Notes under the pieces: model-generated
Database searches by the model: none
Told to the model about the DNA's origin: nothing
What the model saw: only the letters and a program-made list of their open reading frames with translations
Assembly: GCA_013178015.1 (NCBI GenBank)
Contig: JABLXR010000024.1
Coordinates: 1-64,000, forward strand
Origin: Anaerolineae bacterium
GTDB taxonomy: Bacteria > Chloroflexota > Anaerolineae > DRVO01
Reading direction: 5' to 3'
Length of the DNA stretch: 64,000 nucleotides
Shown here: positions 51,255 through 58,961 of the stretch, piece by piece
Layout: every line of letters begins with the position of its first letter
Numbering within the stretch: the first letter of the stretch is position 1
Position numbers and translations under genes: made by a program

Positions 51255-51304
51255 GAGGACGTTATTAGCCTCAGTGGCAGTCGAGCCAGCTATGCTAACA
51301 GAAG

Positions 51305-51340
51305 GCCTCTGCCGGTCACCGCGCCCGAGCAGAGGCGTTT
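51305..51340 (+). terminator. Terminator or attenuator in the MoxR leader
   Basis: GCCTCTGC and GCAGAGGC form an 8-bp stem with a 16-nt loop, followed by GTTTCT, 22 bp before the moxR start. Between promoter and gene it may act as an attenuator; it could equally end upstream transcription. Confidence 0.5.
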
Positions 51341-51362
51341 CTACATCAGTTAGGAGGACACC

Positions 51363-52337
51363 GTGGTGGACGTAGCACCGGTACAGGAGGCGGCGGCCCG
51401 GGTGCGAGAGAACGTAGGCCGGGTCATCGTGGGCAAGGAGTCGGTGGTGGACCTGCTTCTGGTGTCCCTCCTGGCCCAGGGTCACGTGCTCCTAGAGGAC
51501 GTCCCTGGCATCGGCAAAACCACCCTAGCCAAGAGCCTGGCCCGCTCCCTGGGCGCTTCCTTCCAGCGTATCCAGTTCACCCCTGACCTTCTGCCCTCCG
51601 ACGTCACCGGGGTGAACGTCTACAACCAGCGTTCCGGAGAGTTCGAGTTCCGCCCCGGCCCGGTCATGAGCCAATTGGTACTCGCCGATGAGATCAACCG
51701 GGCCTCCCCCCGCACTCAATCCGCCCTGCTTGAGGTGATGCAGGAGGGCCAGGTCACGGTGGACGGCATCACCCGCCCCGTGCCTCGCCCCTTCCTGGTG
51801 CTGGCCACCCAGAACCCCATCGAGCTGGAGGGCACTTTTCCCCTCCCGGAAGCCCAGATAGACCGGTTTCTGATGCGCCTGGAGCTGGGCTACCCGAACT
51901 TGGAGGAGGAGCGGGCCATCATTCGCCGGTTCCGCACCGAGGACCCCTACGAGGACCTGGAACCGGTGCTCTCGGCGCAGGAGGTCCTCGAACTGAGCCG
52001 CGTGTGCCGGGAGGTGTACCTGCACCCGGTGGTGGAGGACTACCTCCTCGAGCTGGTACGGCGCACCCGCCAGGACGAGACTCTGGCGCTCGGTGCCAGC
52101 CCCCGTGGGTCACTGGCCCTCATGCGCACCTCTCAGGCGCTGGCGGCTCTGCGCGGCCGGGACTACGTCCAGCCCGACGATCTCCAGGAACTGGCAGTGC
52201 CCGTGCTGGCTCACCGGCTCATCCCCAGCATGCGCACCCGCCTGCGAGGCCGGGCGGGGCGGGAAATCGTCTCTGAGATCCTCGCCCAGGTACCCGTTCC
52301 GGTCGAAGAGGACTGGTCCGCTGAGGTCGCCGGATGA
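51363..52337 (+). CDS. MoxR-family AAA ATPase
   Basis: The 324-residue ATPase has Walker A DVPGIGKTT at 46-54, Walker B LVLADE at 105-110, NRASPRTQSALLEVMQEGQVT and QNPIELEGTFPLPEAQIDRF, the MoxR sensor blocks. MoxR ATPases act as chaperones that load metals or assemble complexes together with DUF58 partners. The GTG start at 51363 has AGGAGG upstream. It overlaps the DUF58 gene by ATGA. Confidence 0.92.
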   Translation: MVDVAPVQEAAARVRENVGRVIVGKESVVDLLLVSLLAQGHVLLEDVPGIGKTTLAKSLARSLGASFQRIQFTPDLLPSDVTGVNVYNQRSGEFEFRPGPVMSQLVLADEINRASPRTQSALLEVMQEGQVTVDGITRPVPRPFLVLATQNPIELEGTFPLPEAQIDRFLMRLELGYPNLEEERAIIRRFRTEDPYEDLEPVLSAQEVLELSRVCREVYLHPVVEDYLLELVRRTRQDETLALGASPRGSLALMRTSQALAALRGRDYVQPDDLQELAVPVLAHRLIPSMRTRLRGRAGREIVSEILAQVPVPVEEDWSAEVAG

Positions 52338-53551
52338 TCGGAGCGTTCTGGTGGACGTTGCTGCTGCTGCTCTACCTCCTTAGCGCCGTCACCCGGGACG
52401 CTCGCCTGTTCCTCTTCGCCCTCATGCTGACGGCAGCTGCCTCCGTGTCGGCATTGTGGGCGCGCTACTCCCTCTCAGAGCTCCGCTATAGCCGGCGGTT
52501 CGCCCGCCGCCGACTGGAGTTCGGAGAGGAGACCGAGCTGACGCTGGACATCTACAACGCCAAGCCTCTCCCCCTGCCCTGGGTCCTTATCAGCGATCAG
52601 TACCCGGACGGCGTCGAGCTCCTTACCGGTCAGCTGGGGGTCAGCCGCGCCGTCAGCTTCAAAAGCGCCCTCGTCAACTTCCTGGCCTTGCGCTGGTATG
52701 AGAGAGTCCGGCGAGTGTACCGCCTGCGGGGCAGCAACCGAGGCGTCTTCCGCTTCGGGCCGGTGGACATCTACGCCGGCGACGTGTTCGGCTTTCGTCG
52801 CCAGCACCGGTACCAGGAGACCATTGACCGGCTCATCGTCTACCCCAAGGTGGTGCCAGTGGAGGTGCTGGGACTGCCCGCTGCCCGTCCTTCGGGCGAC
52901 TTCGCCGCCACCAGGCGAGTGCTGGAAGACCCACTCCGCTTCCGGGGTGTGCGGGAGTACCAACCCGGCGACAGCATTCGCTTCGTCCACTGGAAGGCCA
53001 CCGCCCGCTTGGGGCAGCTGCAGACGCGCGTCTTCGACCCCAGCGCCAGCCGGGTGCTCATGCTGGTGGTGGATGTCCAGACCGCCGAGCGGCCTTACAG
53101 CCTGGTGCCCGAGTACTTGGAGTTGCTCGTGACGGCGGCAGCCTCGCTGGCCGCGGATAGCCTGAGCGCCGGGTACTCCGTGGGGCTCATGGCCAACACC
53201 GGGCCGGTGGAGAGCAGCGAGCTCATCCGCATACCGGCCGGTCGGCATCCGGATCAGATCGCCGTGCTTCTGGAGGCCATGGCCCAGCTGACGGGCTTCC
53301 GCCTAATGCCGTTGCCCCGTCTGCTCTCCGTCATAGGCGCCGATCTGCCCTTCGGCGCCACCGTCATCGTGCTCACGTCGCGGCCCAGCGAGGAGACGCA
53401 AGAGCAGTTGCTCGCCCTCCAGGATCTGGGCTACGCCGTTACTCTGCTCACAGTGGGAGAGGAACCACCCGACATCGCCCCTCAGCTTGAGACCCACCAC
53501 CTGGGCGGCGCCGAGAGTTGGAATGAACTGGCATCGCTTCAACTGGCTTGA
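52334..53551 (+). CDS. DUF58-domain protein, MoxR partner
   Basis: The 405-residue protein has two N-terminal membrane segments (5-45) and the DUF58 signature FRGVREYQPGDSIRFVHWKA at 203-222, within a degenerate von Willebrand A-like fold (VLMLVVDVQTAE). It is the usual partner of MoxR and is thought to help mature exported or envelope proteins. ATG 52334 overlaps the moxR stop (ATGA). It overlaps the next gene by 29 nt. Confidence 0.92.
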   Translation: MIGAFWWTLLLLLYLLSAVTRDARLFLFALMLTAAASVSALWARYSLSELRYSRRFARRRLEFGEETELTLDIYNAKPLPLPWVLISDQYPDGVELLTGQLGVSRAVSFKSALVNFLALRWYERVRRVYRLRGSNRGVFRFGPVDIYAGDVFGFRRQHRYQETIDRLIVYPKVVPVEVLGLPAARPSGDFAATRRVLEDPLRFRGVREYQPGDSIRFVHWKATARLGQLQTRVFDPSASRVLMLVVDVQTAERPYSLVPEYLELLVTAAASLAADSLSAGYSVGLMANTGPVESSELIRIPAGRHPDQIAVLLEAMAQLTGFRLMPLPRLLSVIGADLPFGATVIVLTSRPSEETQEQLLALQDLGYAVTLLTVGEEPPDIAPQLETHHLGGAESWNELASLQLA

Positions 53552-55025
53552 CTACGTCCTGATACCGCTGCTTTCGGCCTCCATGCGCGCGGCCTGGATG
53601 GTGCCCCTCGTCAATGCCTTGCTAGCGAGCGGCTTCTTTGTACCTCGCGGCCTCCATCTGCCCTTCTGGCTGCCTCTGCTGCTACTGGTCGGCGGCTCGA
53701 CTATGGCTCACGCCCTATCGGCGCGGCCCGTGGGTCGGATCATTGCCGGGCTGGCAGGCTTGCTCGCCGTGTTCCTGGTGCTGCTGGTGGTCATGCCCGG
53801 CCCGGATGCGGGGCTTCTCGACTGGCTGGCGAGCCTCTACCGCCAGGCTACCGTCTGGACTGCAGACGCTCCCGCCGTTTGGGTGGTCTTCGCCGTAGGT
53901 GCCGGGCTATGGATGCGGGCCATCACCGTGGATTGGTCCGAGGTGGAGCCCTTGCGCCGGGGCTTCATGACCGGCGTGATCGCTCTGGCGCTGATGACGC
54001 TGGCCGGGGCCACCCGCCATAGCCTGGGTCTGGGGCTCATCAACGGGATCATGGAACCAGTGCTGGTGTTCCTTGCCTCCGGCATGGGCGCTCTCGCCCT
54101 CACCGACATCAGCCGCACCGTCCGCCAGAGTCTGCGCGCCGGCGGCGGCATGCCCTCACTGGGACGCTTCTGGTACCTGGTGGTAGTAGTGGTGGTGGCC
54201 GTAGTGGTGCTGTCCGGCTGGGCGGCCACCTTCCTGGTGGACCCGGAGTCGGTGGTGTCCGTGGTGCGCTGGTTCTCTCCCGTGCTCAGGATCATCACCG
54301 GCGTACTGGCTTACATCATCGTGGCCTTCGCCTACATCATCTTCCGGCTTCTGGCCCCCCTCATCCAATGGCTGAACAGCCTCATCTCCGAAGAGGCACG
54401 AGAGGAACTGGCCCTGCCCACCCCGGAGCCACCCGAGAGTTTCGAGGAGTTCCTCAGTCGCCCAGAAGAGGTTGCGGGTGTGCCGCCCTGGATAGGAACG
54501 CTGGTGATCCTGCTGATCGTGGCGGTAGTGGTGCTGCTCTTCGTGTGGCTACTAAGGCGCCGGTTCGTGAGCAGCGCCGAGGGAGTTCAGGAGACACGGG
54601 AGGTGGACTGGTCTCTGCAACTGATGCGAGACCAGGTATCGCAGTGGCTGGCACGACGCCGGCCTCAGCGCCGCTCGCAATTCGTCCCTCTGGAGCCCGG
54701 CGAGGACCCACGGGTGATCATACGGCAAGCTTACCGGCGAATGCTCAAGCTGACGGCCGAGCGAGGCCTGAACCACCGGCCCTGGGAGACACCGTGGACG
54801 TACGGAAGGTCGCTCTCCCACCGACTGCCCGACATCGCCGACTCCATTGAGGCCCTGACCCGCGCCTACAACGTAGCCCGCTACTCGCCCCTGCCCCCGG
54901 ACGAAGGCACGGTGGAGCGGGCGCGGGAGGCCCTCGGTCGCATCGAGAGCTGGCTCTTCCGCTACGAGACGCCCGACTCGGACGGACGGCGCCCGTCGGA
55001 GCTGGGCAGCCCCAGCCCGGGGTAG
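53523..55025 (+). CDS. Membrane protein with C-terminal DUF4129 domain
   Basis: The 500-residue protein has at least seven membrane segments in the N-terminal 290 residues and another near 340-360. It ends in a cytoplasmic DUF4129 domain (VIIRQAYRRMLKLTAERGL, RPWETPWTYGRSL, ALTRAYNVARYSP). In other bacteria this domain follows a transglutaminase in the TgpA type; no transglutaminase-like Cys-His-Asp set is visible here. ATG 53523 lies inside the DUF58 gene. The last residues SDGRRPSELGSPSPG come from a palindromic stretch shared with tsaD on the other strand. Confidence 0.82.
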   Translation: MNWHRFNWLDYVLIPLLSASMRAAWMVPLVNALLASGFFVPRGLHLPFWLPLLLLVGGSTMAHALSARPVGRIIAGLAGLLAVFLVLLVVMPGPDAGLLDWLASLYRQATVWTADAPAVWVVFAVGAGLWMRAITVDWSEVEPLRRGFMTGVIALALMTLAGATRHSLGLGLINGIMEPVLVFLASGMGALALTDISRTVRQSLRAGGGMPSLGRFWYLVVVVVVAVVVLSGWAATFLVDPESVVSVVRWFSPVLRIITGVLAYIIVAFAYIIFRLLAPLIQWLNSLISEEAREELALPTPEPPESFEEFLSRPEEVAGVPPWIGTLVILLIVAVVVLLFVWLLRRRFVSSAEGVQETREVDWSLQLMRDQVSQWLARRRPQRRSQFVPLEPGEDPRVIIRQAYRRMLKLTAERGLNHRPWETPWTYGRSLSHRLPDIADSIEALTRAYNVARYSPLPPDEGTVERAREALGRIESWLFRYETPDSDGRRPSELGSPSPG

Positions 55026-56041
55026 ACATCCAGGTCCCACCCCACCCGGGCCGACTCCTGTTGGTAGTACGCGGCCGCCGCCACCATGGCGGCGTTGTCG
55101 GTGCAGAGCTGCTTGGGGGGATAGCGTAGAGGGATTCCCTTGAGGCTCTGGCTCATCACCTGGCGCAGGCGGCTATTGGCGGCCACTCCTCCGGCCAGTA
55201 GCACCTGACGCACGCCGTACTCCTGAGCTGCCTCCGCCGTCTTGCTCACCAGAGCATCCACCACCGCCTCCTGGAAGGCGGCAGCTATGTTGGCCACCGG
55301 CAGCCGAGAGGGATTGGCCTTCTCCCCTCGGCCCCCGTAGGACTCGACCAGCCGCAGCGCGGCCGTCTTGAGCCCGCTGAAGCTGAAGTCGTAGCTATCA
55401 CGCATGCGCATCCGGGGCATCTCGACGGCCGAGGCCAGTCCGTGAGCGGCCACCTTCTCGATCTCGGGGCCTCCCGGGTAGGGCAACCCCAGCAGCCGTG
55501 CCACCTTGTCAAAGGCCTCCCCGGCAGCATCGTCCACCGTCTGGCCGATGGCCTCGTAGTCGTCATGGCCGCGCATGAGAACCAGGGTGGTGTGCCCGCC
55601 GCTCACCACCAGCACTAGCAGGGGAAACTGAGGTTCAGGCTCCACCGGCTCCGCCCGATCCATGTCGGGGGGGATGAGCCAATTGGCGTAGATGTGGGAG
55701 ACGATGTGGTTGAGAGCCAGCAGAGGAAGACCACGGCCAAAGGCGATGCCCTTGGCCACGTTCACCCCCACCAGGAGCGAACCGGAGAGCCCGGGCCCGT
55801 GCGTCACCGCCAGGGCCTCTATGTCGTCCCATCCGCGCTCCAGGGGAGCCATCGCTTCCTCCACGACCAGGGAGATGGCCCTGATGTGCTCCCGGCTGGC
55901 CATCTCCGGGAAGACACCCCCGTACTCCTGATGCAGGTGTACCTGGGAGGCGACCACGTTCGAGAGTATCCGCCGCCCCTGAGCTACCACGGCGGCGGCA
56001 GTCTCGTCGCACGATGTCTCGATTGCCAGGATTACATCCAT
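54962..56041 (-). CDS. tsaD: tRNA threonylcarbamoyladenosine synthase subunit TsaD
   Basis: The 359-residue protein has VILAIETSCDETAAAVV, VTHGPGLSGSLLVGVNVAKG, VVSGGHTTLVLM, DDAAGEAFDKVARLLGLPYPGGP and VLLAGGVAANSRLR, all TsaD blocks. The metal His pair is HIVSH where most enzymes have HxEGH: both His are kept, Glu-Gly are Val-Ser. With TsaB (24678-25352) it transfers threonylcarbamoyl to A37 of tRNA. The ATG at 56041 has no good ribosome-binding site; the promoter at 56071-56099 lies 30 bp before it. Its end overlaps the DUF4129 gene by 64 nt and extends beyond the usual C-terminus (DVYPGLGL). Confidence 0.93.
   Translation of the reverse strand: MDVILAIETSCDETAAAVVAQGRRILSNVVASQVHLHQEYGGVFPEMASREHIRAISLVVEEAMAPLERGWDDIEALAVTHGPGLSGSLLVGVNVAKGIAFGRGLPLLALNHIVSHIYANWLIPPDMDRAEPVEPEPQFPLLVLVVSGGHTTLVLMRGHDDYEAIGQTVDDAAGEAFDKVARLLGLPYPGGPEIEKVAAHGLASAVEMPRMRMRDSYDFSFSGLKTAALRLVESYGGRGEKANPSRLPVANIAAAFQEAVVDALVSKTAEAAQEYGVRQVLLAGGVAANSRLRQVMSQSLKGIPLRYPPKQLCTDNAAMVAAAAYYQQESARVGWDLDVYPGLGLPSSDGRRPSESGVS
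54977..55001. repeat. Palindromic segment encoding the same octapeptide on both strands
   Basis: Plus-strand codons 54978-55001 encode SDGRRPSE for the DUF4129 protein; minus-strand codons 55000-54977 encode SDGRRPSE for TsaD. Both lie in the C-terminal tail. The DNA is a near-perfect dyad around GGCGCC with mismatches at third positions. Confidence 0.85.
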
Positions 56042-56070
56042 TGTCCCTAACGGCTCCCGGGGCTAGCCCG

Positions 56071-56099
56071 AGTATATACCGGCGGATCAGTTCTGGGAA
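56071..56099 (-). promoter_or_regulatory. Promoter of tsaD
   Basis: On the minus strand TTCCCA (56099-56094) and TATACT (56076-56071) are 17 bp apart, giving a leader of about 25 nt. Confidence 0.6.
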
Positions 56100-56286
56100 A
56101 CGCAAAACGCCCCTACAGGGTCCTTCGTGGTCGCGAACGCGCGGCCCCCACGCCATCGTGGTAGGGGCGCTCACGACAGCATCTCTGACCGAGCGCGACG
56201 GGGCGGTGGGCGTTCTCGGTCGCCTGGCTTGACTGGACGCCCCCGGCATGGATACTGCCGGGCAACCCCTGCCACGGAGCCCAGCA

Positions 56287-57288
56287 ATGCAGATGATGAA
56301 GACCGGCATCGCTTATCACGGCAACCGCATGCTCTACCACGTGCGCGATGACATGCGCGACATCGTCGCTCATAACTGCACCTACGTCGTCCACATGTTC
56401 AGCGAGAACGACTACATGAGGCACCGAGAGGTGCTCAAGGACATCGTCCACATCACCCACGTGCACGGCCTGGAAGCGTGGATAGACTCCTGGGGGATGG
56501 GGCGGGTCTTCGCTGGCGAGGTGTCGGGCTGGCTCGCCGAGTACCCCGATTCGCGCCAGATCCTGAACACCGGCCAGCCGGTGGGGATGGCCTGCCTCCA
56601 CAGCCGGGAGTTCCGTCAGGCCCTCCAGGGCTGGGCCGACGCGGCCGTGGCCACCGAAGCCGAGATGGTCTTCTGGGACGAGCCCCGGCTCGCCTTCCGT
56701 CCCGGGGACGAGGGGCAGGAGCCCCAGTGGGGCTGCCGTTGCCCTCGCTGCCAGGCCATCTTTCGGGATACGTATGGCTACGACATGCCCACCGAGCTCA
56801 CCGAGGACGTCAAGGACTTCCGACACGCCTCGGTGCTGGACTTTTTCAGCGAGATGACTCAGTACGTGCACGGCAAGGGGGGGCGCAACTGCCTCTGCCT
56901 TATGCCCTCCACCGATGCCCGCTTCGGCGACCGCAACTGGGAGGACTTCGCCGCCCTGCCCCACGTGGACAACCTGGGCACCGACCCCTACTGGTTCGGC
57001 CGCCCGGTTCAGGTGCAGGGCTATGTCAGCGAATGGTCGCGGCGGCTGCTGGAGGTGTGTGCCCGCCACCGCAAGGACCATCACCTCTGGCTGCAGTCCT
57101 TCGCCGTGCCCTCCGGCCGCGAGGTGGAGATCGTCATGGCCGCCGAGGCGGCCTACGCCGCCGGAGTACGCAACCTGGCCGCCTGGGGCTTCCGCGGGTC
57201 CGACGCCAACGACTACCGCGCCGAGCGGCCCGAAGTGGCCTGGCAGGCCGTGGGTGAAGCCTTCCGTCGGGTGCTATGGCGGTGGTAG
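56287..57288 (+). CDS. Predicted TIM-barrel protein of unknown function
   Basis: The 333-residue protein MQMMKTGIAYHGNRMLYHVR with VFWDEPRLAF, NLGTDPYWFG and WLQSFAVPSGREVEIVMAA looks like a glycoside-hydrolase-type barrel. A Cys-rich insertion WGCRCPRCQAIFRDTYG may bind zinc. Acidic residues in WDEPRL and GTDPYW could be catalytic, but no GH family can be named. GGAG stands seven bases before the chosen ATG 56287; the in-frame ATG at 56248 is an alternative. It precedes a URO-D-like gene on the same strand with an inverted repeat between. Confidence 0.7.
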   Translation: MQMMKTGIAYHGNRMLYHVRDDMRDIVAHNCTYVVHMFSENDYMRHREVLKDIVHITHVHGLEAWIDSWGMGRVFAGEVSGWLAEYPDSRQILNTGQPVGMACLHSREFRQALQGWADAAVATEAEMVFWDEPRLAFRPGDEGQEPQWGCRCPRCQAIFRDTYGYDMPTELTEDVKDFRHASVLDFFSEMTQYVHGKGGRNCLCLMPSTDARFGDRNWEDFAALPHVDNLGTDPYWFGRPVQVQGYVSEWSRRLLEVCARHRKDHHLWLQSFAVPSGREVEIVMAAEAAYAAGVRNLAAWGFRGSDANDYRAERPEVAWQAVGEAFRRVLWRW

Positions 57289-57296
57289 AATCGAGC

Positions 57297-57344
57297 GACT
57301 AGTGGCTAGTAGGCAACAAGGCATCCACCCGCTATCCACTGCCG
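57297..57344. repeat. Short-unit inverted repeat, GTGGATGG family, member 2
   Basis: TAGTGGCTAGTAGGCA is followed by GCATCCACCCGCTATCCACT, an imperfect inverse, eight bases after the TAG stop at 57288. It shares AGTGGAT and GGTGGATG strings with the repeat at 3107-3245. Confidence 0.5.
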
Positions 57345-57358
57345 GCGAGGAGCTACTT

Positions 57359-58513
57359 ATGACCTCACGCGAGCGCCTTCTGACGGCCCTGGATCACCGC
57401 GAGCCCGACCGCGTTCCCTTCGACCTGGGCAGTACCCAGGTCACCGGCATCACGGTGAAGGCCTACCTCAACCTCCGCCGCTACCTAGGCCTCCCCGAGG
57501 TCCAACCCACCATCCCCGACGCCATCCAGCAGCTGGCGCTCCCGGACGATGACTTGGTGGAGAGATGGGGCATTGACGTACGCGGTCTATTCCCTCTAAA
57601 CGCCCACAACTGGAACGTGGTCAACCAGGACGCCGGCGAGTACTGGCAGTACACCGACGAGTGGGGCATCACCTACCACATGCCCAAGGAAGGGGGGCTC
57701 TACTACACCATCGTGCGCAGCCCTCTGGCCGGCCCCAGCACCTCCCCTCAGGCGATCGAAGCACACCCGTGGCCCGATTGCGGCGATCCTCGGCGCATCG
57801 AGGGCCTGCGGGAACAGGCCGAGCGCTACCGGGCCCAGGGCAAGGCCGTGATGATCAAGGGCGTGCTGGCCGGCATCTTCGAGATGGCCCAGCGCCTCCG
57901 GGGCACCGAGGACTTCATGGTGGACCTGCTGGCGGACCGTGCCTCGGCCGAGGCGCTGCTGGACAAGATGGTCCAGTGCAAGCTGGACTTCTGGGAGATG
58001 GCCCTGCCCCGGCTGGGCGATGTGGTGGACGCGGTCTCCGAGGCGGACGACTACGGCACCCAGATATCGCAACTCATCTCGCCCCGTATGTTCCGCGAGG
58101 TAATGAAGCCCCGGCTGCGAGTGATCCATGAACGCATTCACCAGCTGGCGCCCCACGCCAAGCTCTTCTTCCATACCTGCGGCAGCGTGCGCGAGATCCT
58201 GCCGGACCTCATAGAGGTGGGAGTGGACATCCTCAACCCAGTGCACGTGCGGGCCGCCGGTATGGAGCCAGCCGCCCTGAAGCGGGACTTCGGCGATGCG
58301 CTGGTGTTCTGGGGCGGGGGAGTGGACACCCAGGGGGTGCTGCCTCATGGCACCCCGGAGGAGGTGCGAGAAGACGTCAGGCGCAACGTCGAGGCCCTGA
58401 TGCCCGGCGGCGGCTACGTCTTCAACACCATCCACAACATCCAGGCCGACGTGCCTCCCGAGAACATCGTGGCCATGTGGGAAACAGTCATGCAGATAGG
58501 TTACAGGGAATAG
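57359..58513 (+). CDS. URO-D-like (methyltransferase-type) protein
   Basis: The 384-residue protein MTSRERLLTALDHREPDRVP, GSTQVTG, later KLFFHTCGSVREILPDLIEVGVDILNPV and FWGGGVDTQG, is a second full-length URO-D-like protein and a paralogue of the gene at 1-668. The HTCG site is the proposed zinc/thiolate site of methyltransferase-type members. GAGGAG stands six bases before ATG 57359. The last codons (IGYRE) and the TAG stop lie inside an inverted repeat, so the C-terminus may have been set by the repeat insertion. Confidence 0.85.
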   Translation: MTSRERLLTALDHREPDRVPFDLGSTQVTGITVKAYLNLRRYLGLPEVQPTIPDAIQQLALPDDDLVERWGIDVRGLFPLNAHNWNVVNQDAGEYWQYTDEWGITYHMPKEGGLYYTIVRSPLAGPSTSPQAIEAHPWPDCGDPRRIEGLREQAERYRAQGKAVMIKGVLAGIFEMAQRLRGTEDFMVDLLADRASAEALLDKMVQCKLDFWEMALPRLGDVVDAVSEADDYGTQISQLISPRMFREVMKPRLRVIHERIHQLAPHAKLFFHTCGSVREILPDLIEVGVDILNPVHVRAAGMEPAALKRDFGDALVFWGGGVDTQGVLPHGTPEEVREDVRRNVEALMPGGGYVFNTIHNIQADVPPENIVAMWETVMQIGYRE

Positions 58514-58647
58514 GTTATAGGGAATAGGTTATAGGTTACAGGGAACAGGTTGTAGGGAATAGGACATAAGCGACGCAAAGGCTATTCCCTATTCCCCTAT
58601 TCCCTAACCCCTATAACCTATAACCTGTAACCTGTAACCTATAACCT
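58496..58647. repeat. Short-unit inverted repeat, GGTTACAGGGGATAGG family, member 4
   Basis: The left arm (58496-58563) holds about six units of GGTTATAGGGAATAG or GGTTACAGGGAACAG; the right arm (58582-58647) is the inverse. It spans a convergent gene pair: the TAG of the URO-D-like gene (58511-58513) lies in the left arm and the TAG of the minus-strand gene (58639-58641) in the right arm. Both genes therefore end within the repeat. Confidence 0.9.
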
Positions 58648-58905
58648 CATCTCCCTCAGGGTCCTGACGCTCCAGTTGCTGAGGTAGCCGCGGTAGGGAG
58701 CCACGTACGTCTCGATGGCCTTCTGTACGTCCTCTACCTTGTCGTCCTCGGCGTCCAGTTCCAGCGTGTACCGGGGGGAACTGCCGGCCCGGTACACCCG
58801 CACGCCCGTCACGCCCGGGATGGAGCGCGCCTGAGAGATAGCCTGCCTGCCCTCGTAGCTGTCAACGGCTTCGTAGGAGTCGAAGGCGATCACCAGCTTG
58901 GCCAT
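58639..58905 (-). CDS. Small conserved-looking protein downstream of selA
   Basis: The 88-residue protein MAKLVIAFDSYEAVDSYEGR with VTGVRVYRAGSSPRYTLELD and DVQKAIETYV has an alpha/beta ferredoxin-like pattern (beta-alpha-beta-beta-alpha-beta), similar to small dimeric stress-responsive proteins. The function is unknown. ATG 58905 has AGGAGG upstream. It is 56 bp behind selA on the same strand, probably co-transcribed. Its last codon before the stop (TTA TAG) is repeat-derived. Confidence 0.75.
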   Translation of the reverse strand: MAKLVIAFDSYEAVDSYEGRQAISQARSIPGVTGVRVYRAGSSPRYTLELDAEDDKVEDVQKAIETYVAPYRGYLSNWSVRTLREMRL

Positions 58906-58961
58906 TGCGATGTCCTCCTCTCTGCTGAGTGAAGCGCTGGCTGTGTCTCTGTCTCTATTCG

